The position numbers and the translations under genes are program-made. Below, piece after piece: positions 1-6,536 of a stretch of 38,777 nucleotides of DNA (position 1 is its first letter; the number at the start of each line of letters is the position of its first letter). The notes under the pieces are model-generated. The model did not search any database. It was not told where the DNA came from and saw only the letters and a list, made by a program, of their open reading frames with translations. Origin of the DNA: a virus; the IMG/VR virus record IMGVR_UViG_3300023272_000007, positions 1 to 38,777 of that record; one strand, 5' to 3'.

Positions 1-126
1 GATAATATTATTCTGAATCGGAGTAAGCCATTCAATAATAACCGCTTTTTTAGTGGAGTCGGGAATATAATTAATATCAATTGTTTGCCCGTAAGCCGAG
101 ATACTGAATGATAATAGGAGTAGGAG
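1..126. repeat. Direct terminal repeat, left copy (circular join)
   Basis: Bases 1-126 are identical to 38646-38771. After that the right copy has one more TAGGAG unit, while the left copy continues into unique sequence. Joining the ends restores an open reading frame across the junction. The simplest reading is an assembly overlap of a circular or circularly permuted genome of about 38,645 bp. A true short terminal repeat of linear virion DNA is the alternative. Confidence 0.9.
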
Positions 127-141
127 GGTTAGTGGTTTCAT
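1..141 (-). CDS. Secreted small protein, N-terminal part (gene spans the window ends)
   Basis: The ATG is at 141-139. The frame runs off position 1 and continues at 38645 down to the stop at 38538, giving 82 codons when the ends are joined. The N-terminus is a signal peptide: MKPLT, a run of leucines, then SFSISAYGQ, with likely cleavage before Q19 or T20. The mature part (about 63 residues) is charged and helical towards the C-terminus. No cysteine lies at the cleavage site, so it is not an obvious lipoprotein. It is the first gene of the lysis and membrane group, which makes an outer spanin-like or other envelope role possible, but I do not recognise the family. The leucine run is encoded by the TAGGAG repeat, so its length may vary. 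Confidence 0.75.
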   Translation of the reverse strand, partial: MKPLTLLLLLSFSISAYGQTIDINYIPDSTKKAVIIEWLTPIQNNII

Positions 142-145
142 AAGG

Positions 146-346
146 TTAAAATATTGTTGTCCATTCTAAAGTGGGAACTTGCCTTAAATCTTCATTAAGA
201 TTTTTTATTATTTTATTATAGTCATCTTCCGCAATTTCACGGAACTTTACGAAGTCAGAACTTCCGTACATAGTTCTTAGCTCCGCTTCGTTTTCGGCTT
301 TCATTACAAATAAGCCATTTTCTGTTTCACCTGTGAAGTATTCCAT
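146..346 (-). CDS. Small hypothetical protein (66 aa)
   Basis: This acidic 66-residue protein has no membrane segment or signal peptide. It includes the stretches FTGETENGLFVMKAENE and EDDYNKIIKNLNEDL, and the middle (residues 20-45) looks helical. I do not recognise the family. It is the first gene after the 0.75 kb non-coding stretch, and its stop lies 5 bases before the start of the junction-spanning secreted protein, so the two are probably co-transcribed. The ATG follows AGGGGA, which is too close to act as a normal ribosome binding site. Confidence 0.6.
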   Translation of the reverse strand: MEYFTGETENGLFVMKAENEAELRTMYGSSDFVKFREIAEDDYNKIIKNLNEDLRQVPTLEWTTIF

Positions 347-837
347 TCCCCTAATTTACTGAATTTCAAATAGAAAAAACAATGAAAAAGAAGTGCAATT
401 TTTTAACTCAAATTATTAAAAGGACATAGAGGTTTTTAAGCCTGCACTTCAAAGTTTTACCCTCTTTACCAATATGGAATCAAAGAGAAATAGAAGTTAG
501 CTTAGAAAGAAAACAGTCCTAAAATATGTCAAACTTTTTTTTTATTTTTCTTTCCCCGTTTTTTATACCTTTCACGCCTGCAATTTGTTTTGTTGTGAAA
601 AGAATCTCAACAACTTTAAGGGACAGTTTTTTTAATTGTGTGCAGTTCCGAGCGTGTCAAACCTCATAAGACGTAACCCGTTAAGCCCTTCTTAAAATTG
701 TGGTATAAAAACCCTCTTACATTTTCAGTAAGGTATCGCCATAAAAAATACAGTATACCCACTTATTGCAAAAGTGAAATCTCGGTAACGCAGGGCGTTG
801 TTCTGATGTCTTAACTAAGATTGTTTTTGTTTGGTTT
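347..837. other. Gene-free stretch, about 490 bases
   Basis: No convincing reading frame exists on either strand. It contains two copies of GTTTGACA on the minus strand (527-534 and 656-663) with no good -10 element behind them, a 7-bp inverted repeat AAGTGCA/TGCACTT (391-397 and 443-449), and an imperfect hairpin near 589-615. As the only long intergenic region of the genome, it is the most likely place for a replication origin or packaging site, but no diagnostic motif was seen. Confidence 0.5.
367..398 (-). promoter_or_regulatory. Possible promoter for the 66-aa gene and lysis module
   Basis: On the minus strand TTG (398-396) is followed after 21 bases by TCTATTTG (374-367), one mismatch from the Bacteroidota TAnnTTTG element. 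It sits about 20 bases upstream of the ATG at 346. The AT-rich setting makes chance matches likely. Confidence 0.3.
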
Positions 838-967
838 GTGTTCAATGTATTTTAAATAGTTTTTTATGTCTTACAAAGATAATAATTCTTATTGGTAAAA
901 TCAAATAAAAAACCCTGTCAAGTAACCAACTGAACAGGGCGAAAACTATATTTTCTACATTGAACAC
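838..967 (-). repeat. Long-range inverted repeat enclosing the terminator
   Basis: GTGTTCAATGTA (838-849) is the exact reverse complement of TACATTGAACAC (956-967). Inside it, ATAGTTTT (856-863) pairs exactly with AAAACTAT (942-949). The two stems (12 and 8 bp) are separated by a symmetric 6/6 internal loop and enclose the terminator hairpin. The outer stem shares GGUGU with hairpin 1 of the candidate small RNA, so the two folds exclude each other. Confidence 0.6.
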
Positions 968-978
968 CTTTCGGCGTG
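906..978 (-). ncRNA. Candidate small RNA with three hairpins
   Basis: A promoter at 985-1013 predicts a start near 978. The RNA would fold as hairpin 1 (977-964: ACGCC, GAAA tetraloop, GGUGU with one G-U pair), hairpin 2 (955-941: GAAAA, UAUAG loop, UUUUC) and hairpin 3 (939-913: CCCUGU paired with ACAGGG) followed by six U, a classic intrinsic terminator. No open frame of useful length lies inside. Promoter, compact structured body and terminator are what a phage-encoded small RNA gene would show. The separate terminator-like hairpin upstream at 1027-1077 isolates it from the virion operon. Target and function are unknown. Confidence 0.55.
907..939 (-). terminator. Intrinsic terminator of the candidate small RNA
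   Basis: On the minus strand CCCTGTTCA (939-931) pairs with TGACAGGG (920-913) with one bulged base, around a 10-base loop, followed by six T (912-907). It has the form of a factor-independent terminator. It could also stop read-through from the virion operon. Confidence 0.8.
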
Positions 979-984
979 TATGTA

Positions 985-1013
985 AACTTACTCACTTCAA
1001 ACGTAAATGTCAA
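985..1013 (-). promoter_or_regulatory. Promoter of the candidate small RNA
   Basis: On the minus strand TTGACA (1013-1008), a 17-base spacer and TAAGTT (990-985). It also reads as TTG-N20-TAAGTTTA, close to the Bacteroidota consensus. The spacing matches the promoters at 32284 and 34312. Nothing on this side codes for protein for more than 600 bases, so its product is probably RNA. Confidence 0.55.
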
Positions 1014-1026
1014 TTACGAAAACTAA

Positions 1027-1077
1027 ACCCCGCCTTAGAAAACTTTTTCCCTATGAAATTATAAACTAAGGCAGGGG
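1027..1077 (-). terminator. Terminator-like hairpin after the virion operon
   Basis: On the minus strand CCCCTGCCTTAG (1077-1066) pairs with CTAAGGCGGGG (1037-1027) with one bulged base and a 28-base A/T-rich loop, followed by TTTAGTTTT. It lies just after the last virion gene (stop at 1098). The long loop is unusual for a terminator, so an mRNA 3' stabiliser is an alternative. Confidence 0.55.
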
Positions 1078-1097
1078 AGTAATGGAATAATTAAAGT

Positions 1098-1466
1098 TTA
1101 AGGTATCGCCACGTAATCAGGATTGTAGATAACCAATAATGAACAGCCATTTAATCCGCCGTCTGTTGCCTCGCCCTCTTGATTGTACGCCTCTAACAGA
1201 ATAGCGTTAGCATCATCAAAAAAGGCTAAAAATTCAGTTCCGTAACCCATGTCGCCTTTATTGGCAAACGGAGTTAAGTTACTCATAACGGCATAATTGA
1301 AATTAAATTTAAAGTGACCTGTACTTGAATATTGTGCAGGGGTCACTGGGTTCAGTCCAATTTCGTCCCAAATCACATTGTAAGTAGGGGCGTTAGTACT
1401 CGATTGATTAATACCTGTAATTAAAGTTGATTTAATGTTGCTTGGTAATTTACAGCATTGTTGCAT
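1098..1466 (-). CDS. Small tail-tip or fibre-associated protein (122 aa)
   Basis: This is the last gene of the virion operon, downstream of the fibre genes. The 122-residue protein is polar and probably beta-rich, with several aromatic and glycine turns (GDMGYGTEF, DDANAILLEAYNQ) and three cysteines (CC at 4-5, one near 107). There is no membrane segment. Position suggests an appendage, fibre tip or fibre chaperone. I do not recognise the family. A hairpin terminator follows directly. Confidence 0.6.
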   Translation of the reverse strand: MQQCCKLPSNIKSTLITGINQSSTNAPTYNVIWDEIGLNPVTPAQYSSTGHFKFNFNYAVMSNLTPFANKGDMGYGTEFLAFFDDANAILLEAYNQEGEATDGGLNGCSLLVIYNPDYVAIP

Positions 1467-1519
1467 TGTGTTTTCCCTTTCAGTTTTATTTTTAAGTTTA
1501 GGAAATAAAAAATTTATTG

Positions 1520-2569
1520 TTATGGTACGGGGACATATACTAATTGAGTTGTTCCGTCGGACAATGTTAATAATACGGTAGACATATTTGCAGGAGTGAC
1601 CGATGAACCGCTTGGAGTTCCAAAGGCTCTTATAAAGAATAAATCACCTGTTGCATCGGAGACTGTGAACGTTGACTGACTTATTATATTTGTTAATTCT
1701 AATGCTTGGCTTAAAACAACGCTACTTCCAGTGACATTTAGGACTCCATTTTTAATATTAACTGTATTACTTGCATCAATGTACAGGTCGCCATCACTGG
1801 TTATATTAATGTCTCCCCCTGTACTCGTTATACTCTGACTAACAGCGGAGGTCTGTATAAGACCGTCTGAATTAATGTCTATGTTATTACTATTCGTTGT
1901 CCCGATTGCAATATCGCCGTTGTTCCCTACTATGGTATAGATACCAATAGGATTTATTCCAGTTTGAAGATATTCCGTTTCCTGTATGCTTATCATTTGA
2001 AAATAAGTCGCAAGGTCGGTAAAATGCTTTTCGCCTGAAATGTTGCTGTAACCTGCTTTCTTTACGAAAAGGGAGGAATCGAAAGAGGAGGAGCTTGAAG
2101 TAGGATTCTCTACCAATATCATTCTTACTAATCCGCTATCTTTGCCGTAATATGGGACTATGTTTTCAATTGAGGTGAACTTACCATTTGTTTGATTAGC
2201 TACTCTTCTAAAGACTGTAGAATCAAATGAAGTCGCCTGCAAAGAAAGTTGTTCATAATTAAAAACATATTGACCCCCTGCAAGTCCCCTCACTGTATTC
2301 TTACTTTGAATTGAGCTGTACTTTCCGTTATTCCAAAACAGTTCATAATTTACCGTATCTATTTGACAATATGCGGAGGAAAACAAGAATAAGAATAGAA
2401 CTAAAAACATATTTCTCGATTTGTTAAATTCATATCGTTTCAAGCTATCCACCATTTTTATATCTTTGTCCTCAAATGTAATTACTGTTTGATTTCGGGA
2501 AGTGATTTTATTGATTAAGTCACTTAGGGCAACGAAGAATTTTAGAAAGTTCTTTATTATTTTTTTCAT
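1520..2569 (-). CDS. Fibre-like tail protein with internal signal-type segment
   Basis: Residues about 180-330 are rich in short beta repeats with N, D, S, T and G (DGDLYIDASNTVNIKNG), typical of phage fibres and tail-spike adaptors. The odd part is the N-terminus. From the start at 2569 there are 53 basic residues, then a strong hydrophobic stretch MFLVLFLFLFSSAYCQ. An alternative ATG at 2410 would make this a clean signal peptide with cleavage after AYC or AYCQ, which recalls Bacteroidota exported proteins. The start at 2569 overlaps the upstream stop as ATGA, favouring coupling. Which start is used is open. A virion protein with a signal peptide is unusual. Confidence 0.65.
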   Translation of the reverse strand: MKKIIKNFLKFFVALSDLINKITSRNQTVITFEDKDIKMVDSLKRYEFNKSRNMFLVLFLFLFSSAYCQIDTVNYELFWNNGKYSSIQSKNTVRGLAGGQYVFNYEQLSLQATSFDSTVFRRVANQTNGKFTSIENIVPYYGKDSGLVRMILVENPTSSSSSFDSSLFVKKAGYSNISGEKHFTDLATYFQMISIQETEYLQTGINPIGIYTIVGNNGDIAIGTTNSNNIDINSDGLIQTSAVSQSITSTGGDINITSDGDLYIDASNTVNIKNGVLNVTGSSVVLSQALELTNIISQSTFTVSDATGDLFFIRAFGTPSGSSVTPANMSTVLLTLSDGTTQLVYVPVP

Positions 2570-2739
2570 ACTTTTAATTTTGTCTTAGGTAATCCATTAA
2601 AAGATTTAATGATTAACCTTAATTTTTTGGGGTCTGTGATTCTATTTGTTTGGTTGTAGTTTTTATCTATTCCGTAAAAATACATTTCGCCTTTTGACGG
2701 CATTATCTGCCCCTTAAAATATTTGATTAGTTTTCCCAT
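2566..2739 (-). CDS. Small basic protein between fibre genes (57 aa)
   Basis: An intact frame of 57 codons starts MGKLIKYFKGQIMPSKGEM and ends LPKTKLKV. It is lysine-rich with no membrane segment. Its stop overlaps the ATG of the next gene as ATGA (2569-2566), and it fills almost all of the gap after the 508-aa fibre, both typical of a real coupled gene. Function unknown. The region FYGIDKNYNQTNRITDPKKL looks like a folded small domain. Confidence 0.65.
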   Translation of the reverse strand: MGKLIKYFKGQIMPSKGEMYFYGIDKNYNQTNRITDPKKLRLIIKSFNGLPKTKLKV

Positions 2740-2761
2740 TCTGCAATTTAACCATTTTATT

Positions 2762-4288
2762 TTACATTTGAAACCAAGTTGTGCCGACTAACATATAATG
2801 CAGTAAAGTTCCCGTTGAAACCGTTATGTTAGCTCCGCTTTTGTTTAAGAACACTCCGCTTGTTAAGGAGGCTAAATTAACCACATCTAATGCACCCGCA
2901 AAAGAAAGCGATACAATACTGCCCTCCGTCCAATTACTGACCGATAATGTTTCTATGTTAGTTGTACCTGTGACTGTAAATAGGTTTCCTATCGTTCCCG
3001 CCGTTATGTTTGTTGCGGAGGCAATGTTACTGCCTTTAATTCCTAAGTTACGTTGATTATAAGCACCCACAATATATATCTTTGGAGAGAAGCCTGTGAT
3101 AGTCGCGGGTATTTCATCCGCTAATAACGGAGTTCCGTTACAATTAGTTATGGTATAAGTCCCCGTTGTCCCCTTGACATAACAATTCCCTAAAAACAAA
3201 CATTCATTAAAACTTATAGCGTTATCGTTAATATCAAAAACAACATCTTGAAAAATCTTTCTTACAAAAGCAGGTGTTGCCGTTGCTCCATTTCCCCACT
3301 CCATTGTAAAATCTTTTATGATAGAGTTTCCTAAAGTGGTTGACGTAAATGTATCGTCAGCCGGAAATATTCTGCATTGGTTGTTCTGCCCTGAAAAATT
3401 AATGAAGTCAGGAAAGGAGCTTACGACCGCACTTGCCCCATAGCCGTCTTCAAGCCCATTTTTCTCTACGAAAATATAATATCGTTTATTGCTTGCGGGA
3501 GTTAATGCGACTGCATTTGCAATTGCGTTATTTATGGTTAAGTCTACTCGCGGATTATCTCCACCCTCAAAAGTTCCTCCGTAAATCACTCTTATTGTCC
3601 TATCGGATTGTTGAGCCATTGGAACTGTAACTCCTAACAGGTAATCATTTACGTAATCAACTACAAACTTTTTAGGTGTATAATCCAAGTTAGTCGGCGG
3701 AACTTCATAAAATGCCTGCCTTAATTTTCCATTATTTGTAGGGTCAACTAAGAAAGTAGAACGGATTAGCTTTGTACCTGTAAATGTTTCTGACCCCGCT
3801 AAGTGAGCCGTTCCCGCATTCAATGCCGTTAACCCATTTAATTGAGCCTGTACGTCACTTGTAAGGTTTGCAAGGTAATCAAAAATAACTGTGCCGACTA
3901 ATCCGCTTCCTATCTTTAACGGGTCTATCCCCGCCCCTATCTTTGAATTTGGCAGTACTGGTATTCTTGCTACGTCAAAAGTGCCTGATGTTATTATCGA
4001 AGCATCAAAAGCATTATCGCCTATCCAACGACCCGAAGCATCTGAAAAGCCCGCATTATCTACCCACCCGCTTCCTGTGTTAGTTTGAAGTTTGTAAACG
4101 TCATCGGGTATATTTGCTGAACCCCACACACCTTTTCCTGTGTGCGTTAAGGTATAAGTTGTATTGGGGGAGGCAATTTGATATAGCCTTGCTCCGCCTG
4201 TAAGTATGGCACTTGTAATGGGAATTTTAACTGTATCGCTTCCTATGACAACTGTGTCCTCTATTGAAACACTATAATATTTTGGCAT
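2762..4288 (-). CDS. Tail fibre or spike protein (508 aa)
   Basis: This long polar protein is rich in G, N, T, S and V. It begins with a head region (residues 1-60) and contains fibre-like segments such as WIGDNAFDASIITSGTFDVARIP and LTSDVQAQLNGL. The C-terminal half has regular beta-repeat character (NITAGTIGNLFTVTG, SVSNWTEGSIVSLSF), as in beta-helix receptor-binding proteins. It lies downstream of the baseplate genes, where receptor-binding proteins sit in siphoviruses. It probably makes host contact. No catalytic motif was recognised. Confidence 0.75.
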   Translation of the reverse strand: MPKYYSVSIEDTVVIGSDTVKIPITSAILTGGARLYQIASPNTTYTLTHTGKGVWGSANIPDDVYKLQTNTGSGWVDNAGFSDASGRWIGDNAFDASIITSGTFDVARIPVLPNSKIGAGIDPLKIGSGLVGTVIFDYLANLTSDVQAQLNGLTALNAGTAHLAGSETFTGTKLIRSTFLVDPTNNGKLRQAFYEVPPTNLDYTPKKFVVDYVNDYLLGVTVPMAQQSDRTIRVIYGGTFEGGDNPRVDLTINNAIANAVALTPASNKRYYIFVEKNGLEDGYGASAVVSSFPDFINFSGQNNQCRIFPADDTFTSTTLGNSIIKDFTMEWGNGATATPAFVRKIFQDVVFDINDNAISFNECLFLGNCYVKGTTGTYTITNCNGTPLLADEIPATITGFSPKIYIVGAYNQRNLGIKGSNIASATNITAGTIGNLFTVTGTTNIETLSVSNWTEGSIVSLSFAGALDVVNLASLTSGVFLNKSGANITVSTGTLLHYMLVGTTWFQM

Positions 4289-4313
4289 AATTATTTAATT
4301 TAAACTTTAAACT

Positions 4314-4805
4314 CTAATTTAAAACTGTTGAACAATCTACGGGATAAGCACTAACTTCGTCAGGTCTTATAAACTGCACTTGATTAATCGGATTAACCGT
4401 ATCAAACTGACAAATGATTCCCTGAAAGCCCTGCCCTATTTCATTATCGGGGTAATCATACAAAAACCCTATTCCAGTTGAAATATTTACCTCGTATCTT
4501 AAACTTCCCTCGTCTATATGAGGGATTAAAAATAAATCATAACCCGCCTGTTTGTAATTCAATATCTTTCTGTAATTATCTAAATCCTCACTGAACATTA
4601 ATCCAACGTAATTCAAAACGAACAAATAATGAAACCACAATATTTCCTGCAATCTTTTGCCGTTCAATAGATTGTGTCTTATTTCATCAAAGGATAAATC
4701 ATTACGAAGCCCCTCAATATTGCATCTCGGCATTTCAATTGAATCAATGCGAATATCACCGCTGAAAATATCCATTCTCGGTATGCCTATGCCGTTCAAT
4801 ACCAT
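4314..4805 (-). CDS. Baseplate-region protein (163 aa)
   Basis: This 163-residue protein starts one base after the stop of the 576-aa tail protein, so the two are translated in tandem. It has no membrane segment. It contains HYLFVLNYVGLMFSEDLDNY and a C-terminal part with several prolines. Position between the putative hub and the fibre suggests a distal tail or fibre-attachment role. I do not recognise the family. Confidence 0.6.
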   Translation of the reverse strand: MVLNGIGIPRMDIFSGDIRIDSIEMPRCNIEGLRNDLSFDEIRHNLLNGKRLQEILWFHYLFVLNYVGLMFSEDLDNYRKILNYKQAGYDLFLIPHIDEGSLRYEVNISTGIGFLYDYPDNEIGQGFQGIICQFDTVNPINQVQFIRPDEVSAYPVDCSTVLN

Positions 4806-6536
4806 TTATACATTCCTTTTTCTAAGTTCATAAGTGGTAACTTTATTTTTTCTATCTGCCTTTACGTCTGCAATGTCATATTCATAGCCGAACGGAAATA
4901 TATCGGCAGGATTATTGAATGATAACACTTCATCAATATCGTGATAAAAGCCTTTTACTTTCACCAGTACATTCAAATTGCTATTAGTTGTAAGCAATGC
5001 TTGTATGTTACTTTGAAACTGAGGCGACCTCGTATAGCTTCTATTCCCGCTTAATCCGTTGTTTAATGCAAGGTATTGAGTATAAGAATTAGCCCCTGAT
5101 TCCAGTCTGCACATTGCAGTACCGATGTTGCCGTCATATATTAAGTCTCCGCCACTGATATTGTCTCCGCTGTTATAATCGCTTGCAACTGCAGTCTGCA
5201 AATTCTTTCTCTTTTTCTTTTCAGCACTAAAATTATTATGGCCTGCATCTATTTCTAATAAAAATCTGCCGTCATAACTGAATGCAAATACCTCTGTTAA
5301 CTCACCGCTGTTATAAAATATATTCTCATACTTAGTATTAACATTATCGCCATTAAAGTATTTGCTGAATCCGTAATCCTCAATTGCTTTAGGTTTTATT
5401 TTCCAACCCGCACTTAAATCTAATTTCGCCTCTGTAAAATAGATTAAGTCTGTTTTTGGCGGAGTAGAATCAACGCTAAATACTAAATCGTGCTTTCCCT
5501 GATAAACAAGGTTAGCTATTATCAATATCCCAGTGCTATCGTAAAATATACTATCGCCTCCAAATGCTTCCAATGCGGGTATCTTTATTACTTTTACCCT
5601 TTGTCGGTACTCTGCAAACACAACTGAATACTCAATTACATCTGCGTTATCAATCTGCCTTTGTGTAAAGAAGTTTTTTGTAGTAACCCTATTCCTTACT
5701 ACAAACTTCATTTCATTGTCGACTATCTTAAAATAGAATACCCACCCCATTGCATTGCACATTTTACGGAAGAAATCAATCGGGCTTAGTTTTTGATTAG
5801 AGCTTATGTAATCATATCCGTTCTGAAACCAATATGTCGGGTCATTCCCGCTGTTACTGGTAGTAGTAGGATTTACTAAATCCGGAAATCTTTTTATCCT
5901 CCAAGCATTTAAAGTAGTGTCATCATTTATTCCGTTATCCGTAATAATGTTGCTATATGGTATCGCAAATAAAGCATTGATTAAAAGCAGTAATGAAGTT
6001 ACCTCTAACGGATTGCCGTTAAATTCCTCCTCAAACCAATAGTTAGGAAAACTTAAATCGGGCATTAAGCCACTGCTGAAATAATCCTTGAATCCTTTTC
6101 CCCACCCGTATATGGTTAAATCAATTGTTTCACGTTCGTTAAATTCCTGCGGGTTACTATATCCTAAATCGCTTGGGCTTAGCGTTCCTTGAAATATCAA
6201 AGTCCCGTCATCAATCATTTTTATTTTGTACAGATAAAACGGATTCTCATTGTTATCAATTATAAAGAAGTCGAATAGTCTCGGTCTTACTAAGTTACTT
6301 AAACTTAAATCCAGTGAGCCGAAAGAAGTAAATAATCTTAAACTATCTTCTATCGTGTCAATTTCCTCACGTCTGGAACTGATTATTAAATCGCTTTCAT
6401 TCTTAACGTAGTCAATCAAATCAATGCTGTTAATTAACGAGGGTTCAAGCCCGCTAAAGAATGATACTTCGTTAACGTCAGTGGTAACACTGCCAAAATA
6501 ATATTGTTCGCATAATATTTGTAAGTTACCATACAT
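4806..6536 (-). CDS. Tail hub or tail-associated baseplate protein (576 aa)
   Basis: It lies directly after the tape measure gene (overlap of one base, TAATG type), the usual place for distal-tail and hub proteins. The central part (about 250-300) reads SPIDFFRKMCNAMGWVFYF followed by MKFVVRNR, which resembles the hub fold of gp27/Tal-type proteins, where a short helix precedes a strand pair. The first 150 residues look like a beta domain with DGTLIFQGTLSPSD, as in distal-tail adaptors. No peptidase or lysozyme motif is visible. Confidence 0.65.
   Translation of the reverse strand: MYGNLQILCEQYYFGSVTTDVNEVSFFSGLEPSLINSIDLIDYVKNESDLIISSRREEIDTIEDSLRLFTSFGSLDLSLSNLVRPRLFDFFIIDNNENPFYLYKIKMIDDGTLIFQGTLSPSDLGYSNPQEFNERETIDLTIYGWGKGFKDYFSSGLMPDLSFPNYWFEEEFNGNPLEVTSLLLLINALFAIPYSNIITDNGINDDTTLNAWRIKRFPDLVNPTTTSNSGNDPTYWFQNGYDYISSNQKLSPIDFFRKMCNAMGWVFYFKIVDNEMKFVVRNRVTTKNFFTQRQIDNADVIEYSVVFAEYRQRVKVIKIPALEAFGGDSIFYDSTGILIIANLVYQGKHDLVFSVDSTPPKTDLIYFTEAKLDLSAGWKIKPKAIEDYGFSKYFNGDNVNTKYENIFYNSGELTEVFAFSYDGRFLLEIDAGHNNFSAEKKKRKNLQTAVASDYNSGDNISGGDLIYDGNIGTAMCRLESGANSYTQYLALNNGLSGNRSYTRSPQFQSNIQALLTTNSNLNVLVKVKGFYHDIDEVLSFNNPADIFPFGYEYDIADVKADRKNKVTTYELRKRNV

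Noticed and set aside
527-663. Two GTTTGACA sequences as promoters
   Set aside because: No acceptable -10 element at 16-19 bases from either.
730-1111. 12-base direct repeat AAGGTATCGCCA (730-741 and 1100-1111)
   Set aside because: The right copy is the 3' end of a gene. The left copy lies in non-coding DNA with no flanking similarity, so chance or a gene-end relic cannot be told apart.
2826-4088. Plus-strand frames opposite the fibre gene, and similar plus-strand frames elsewhere
   Set aside because: They are antisense to well-supported genes, lack their own context and have unlikely composition.
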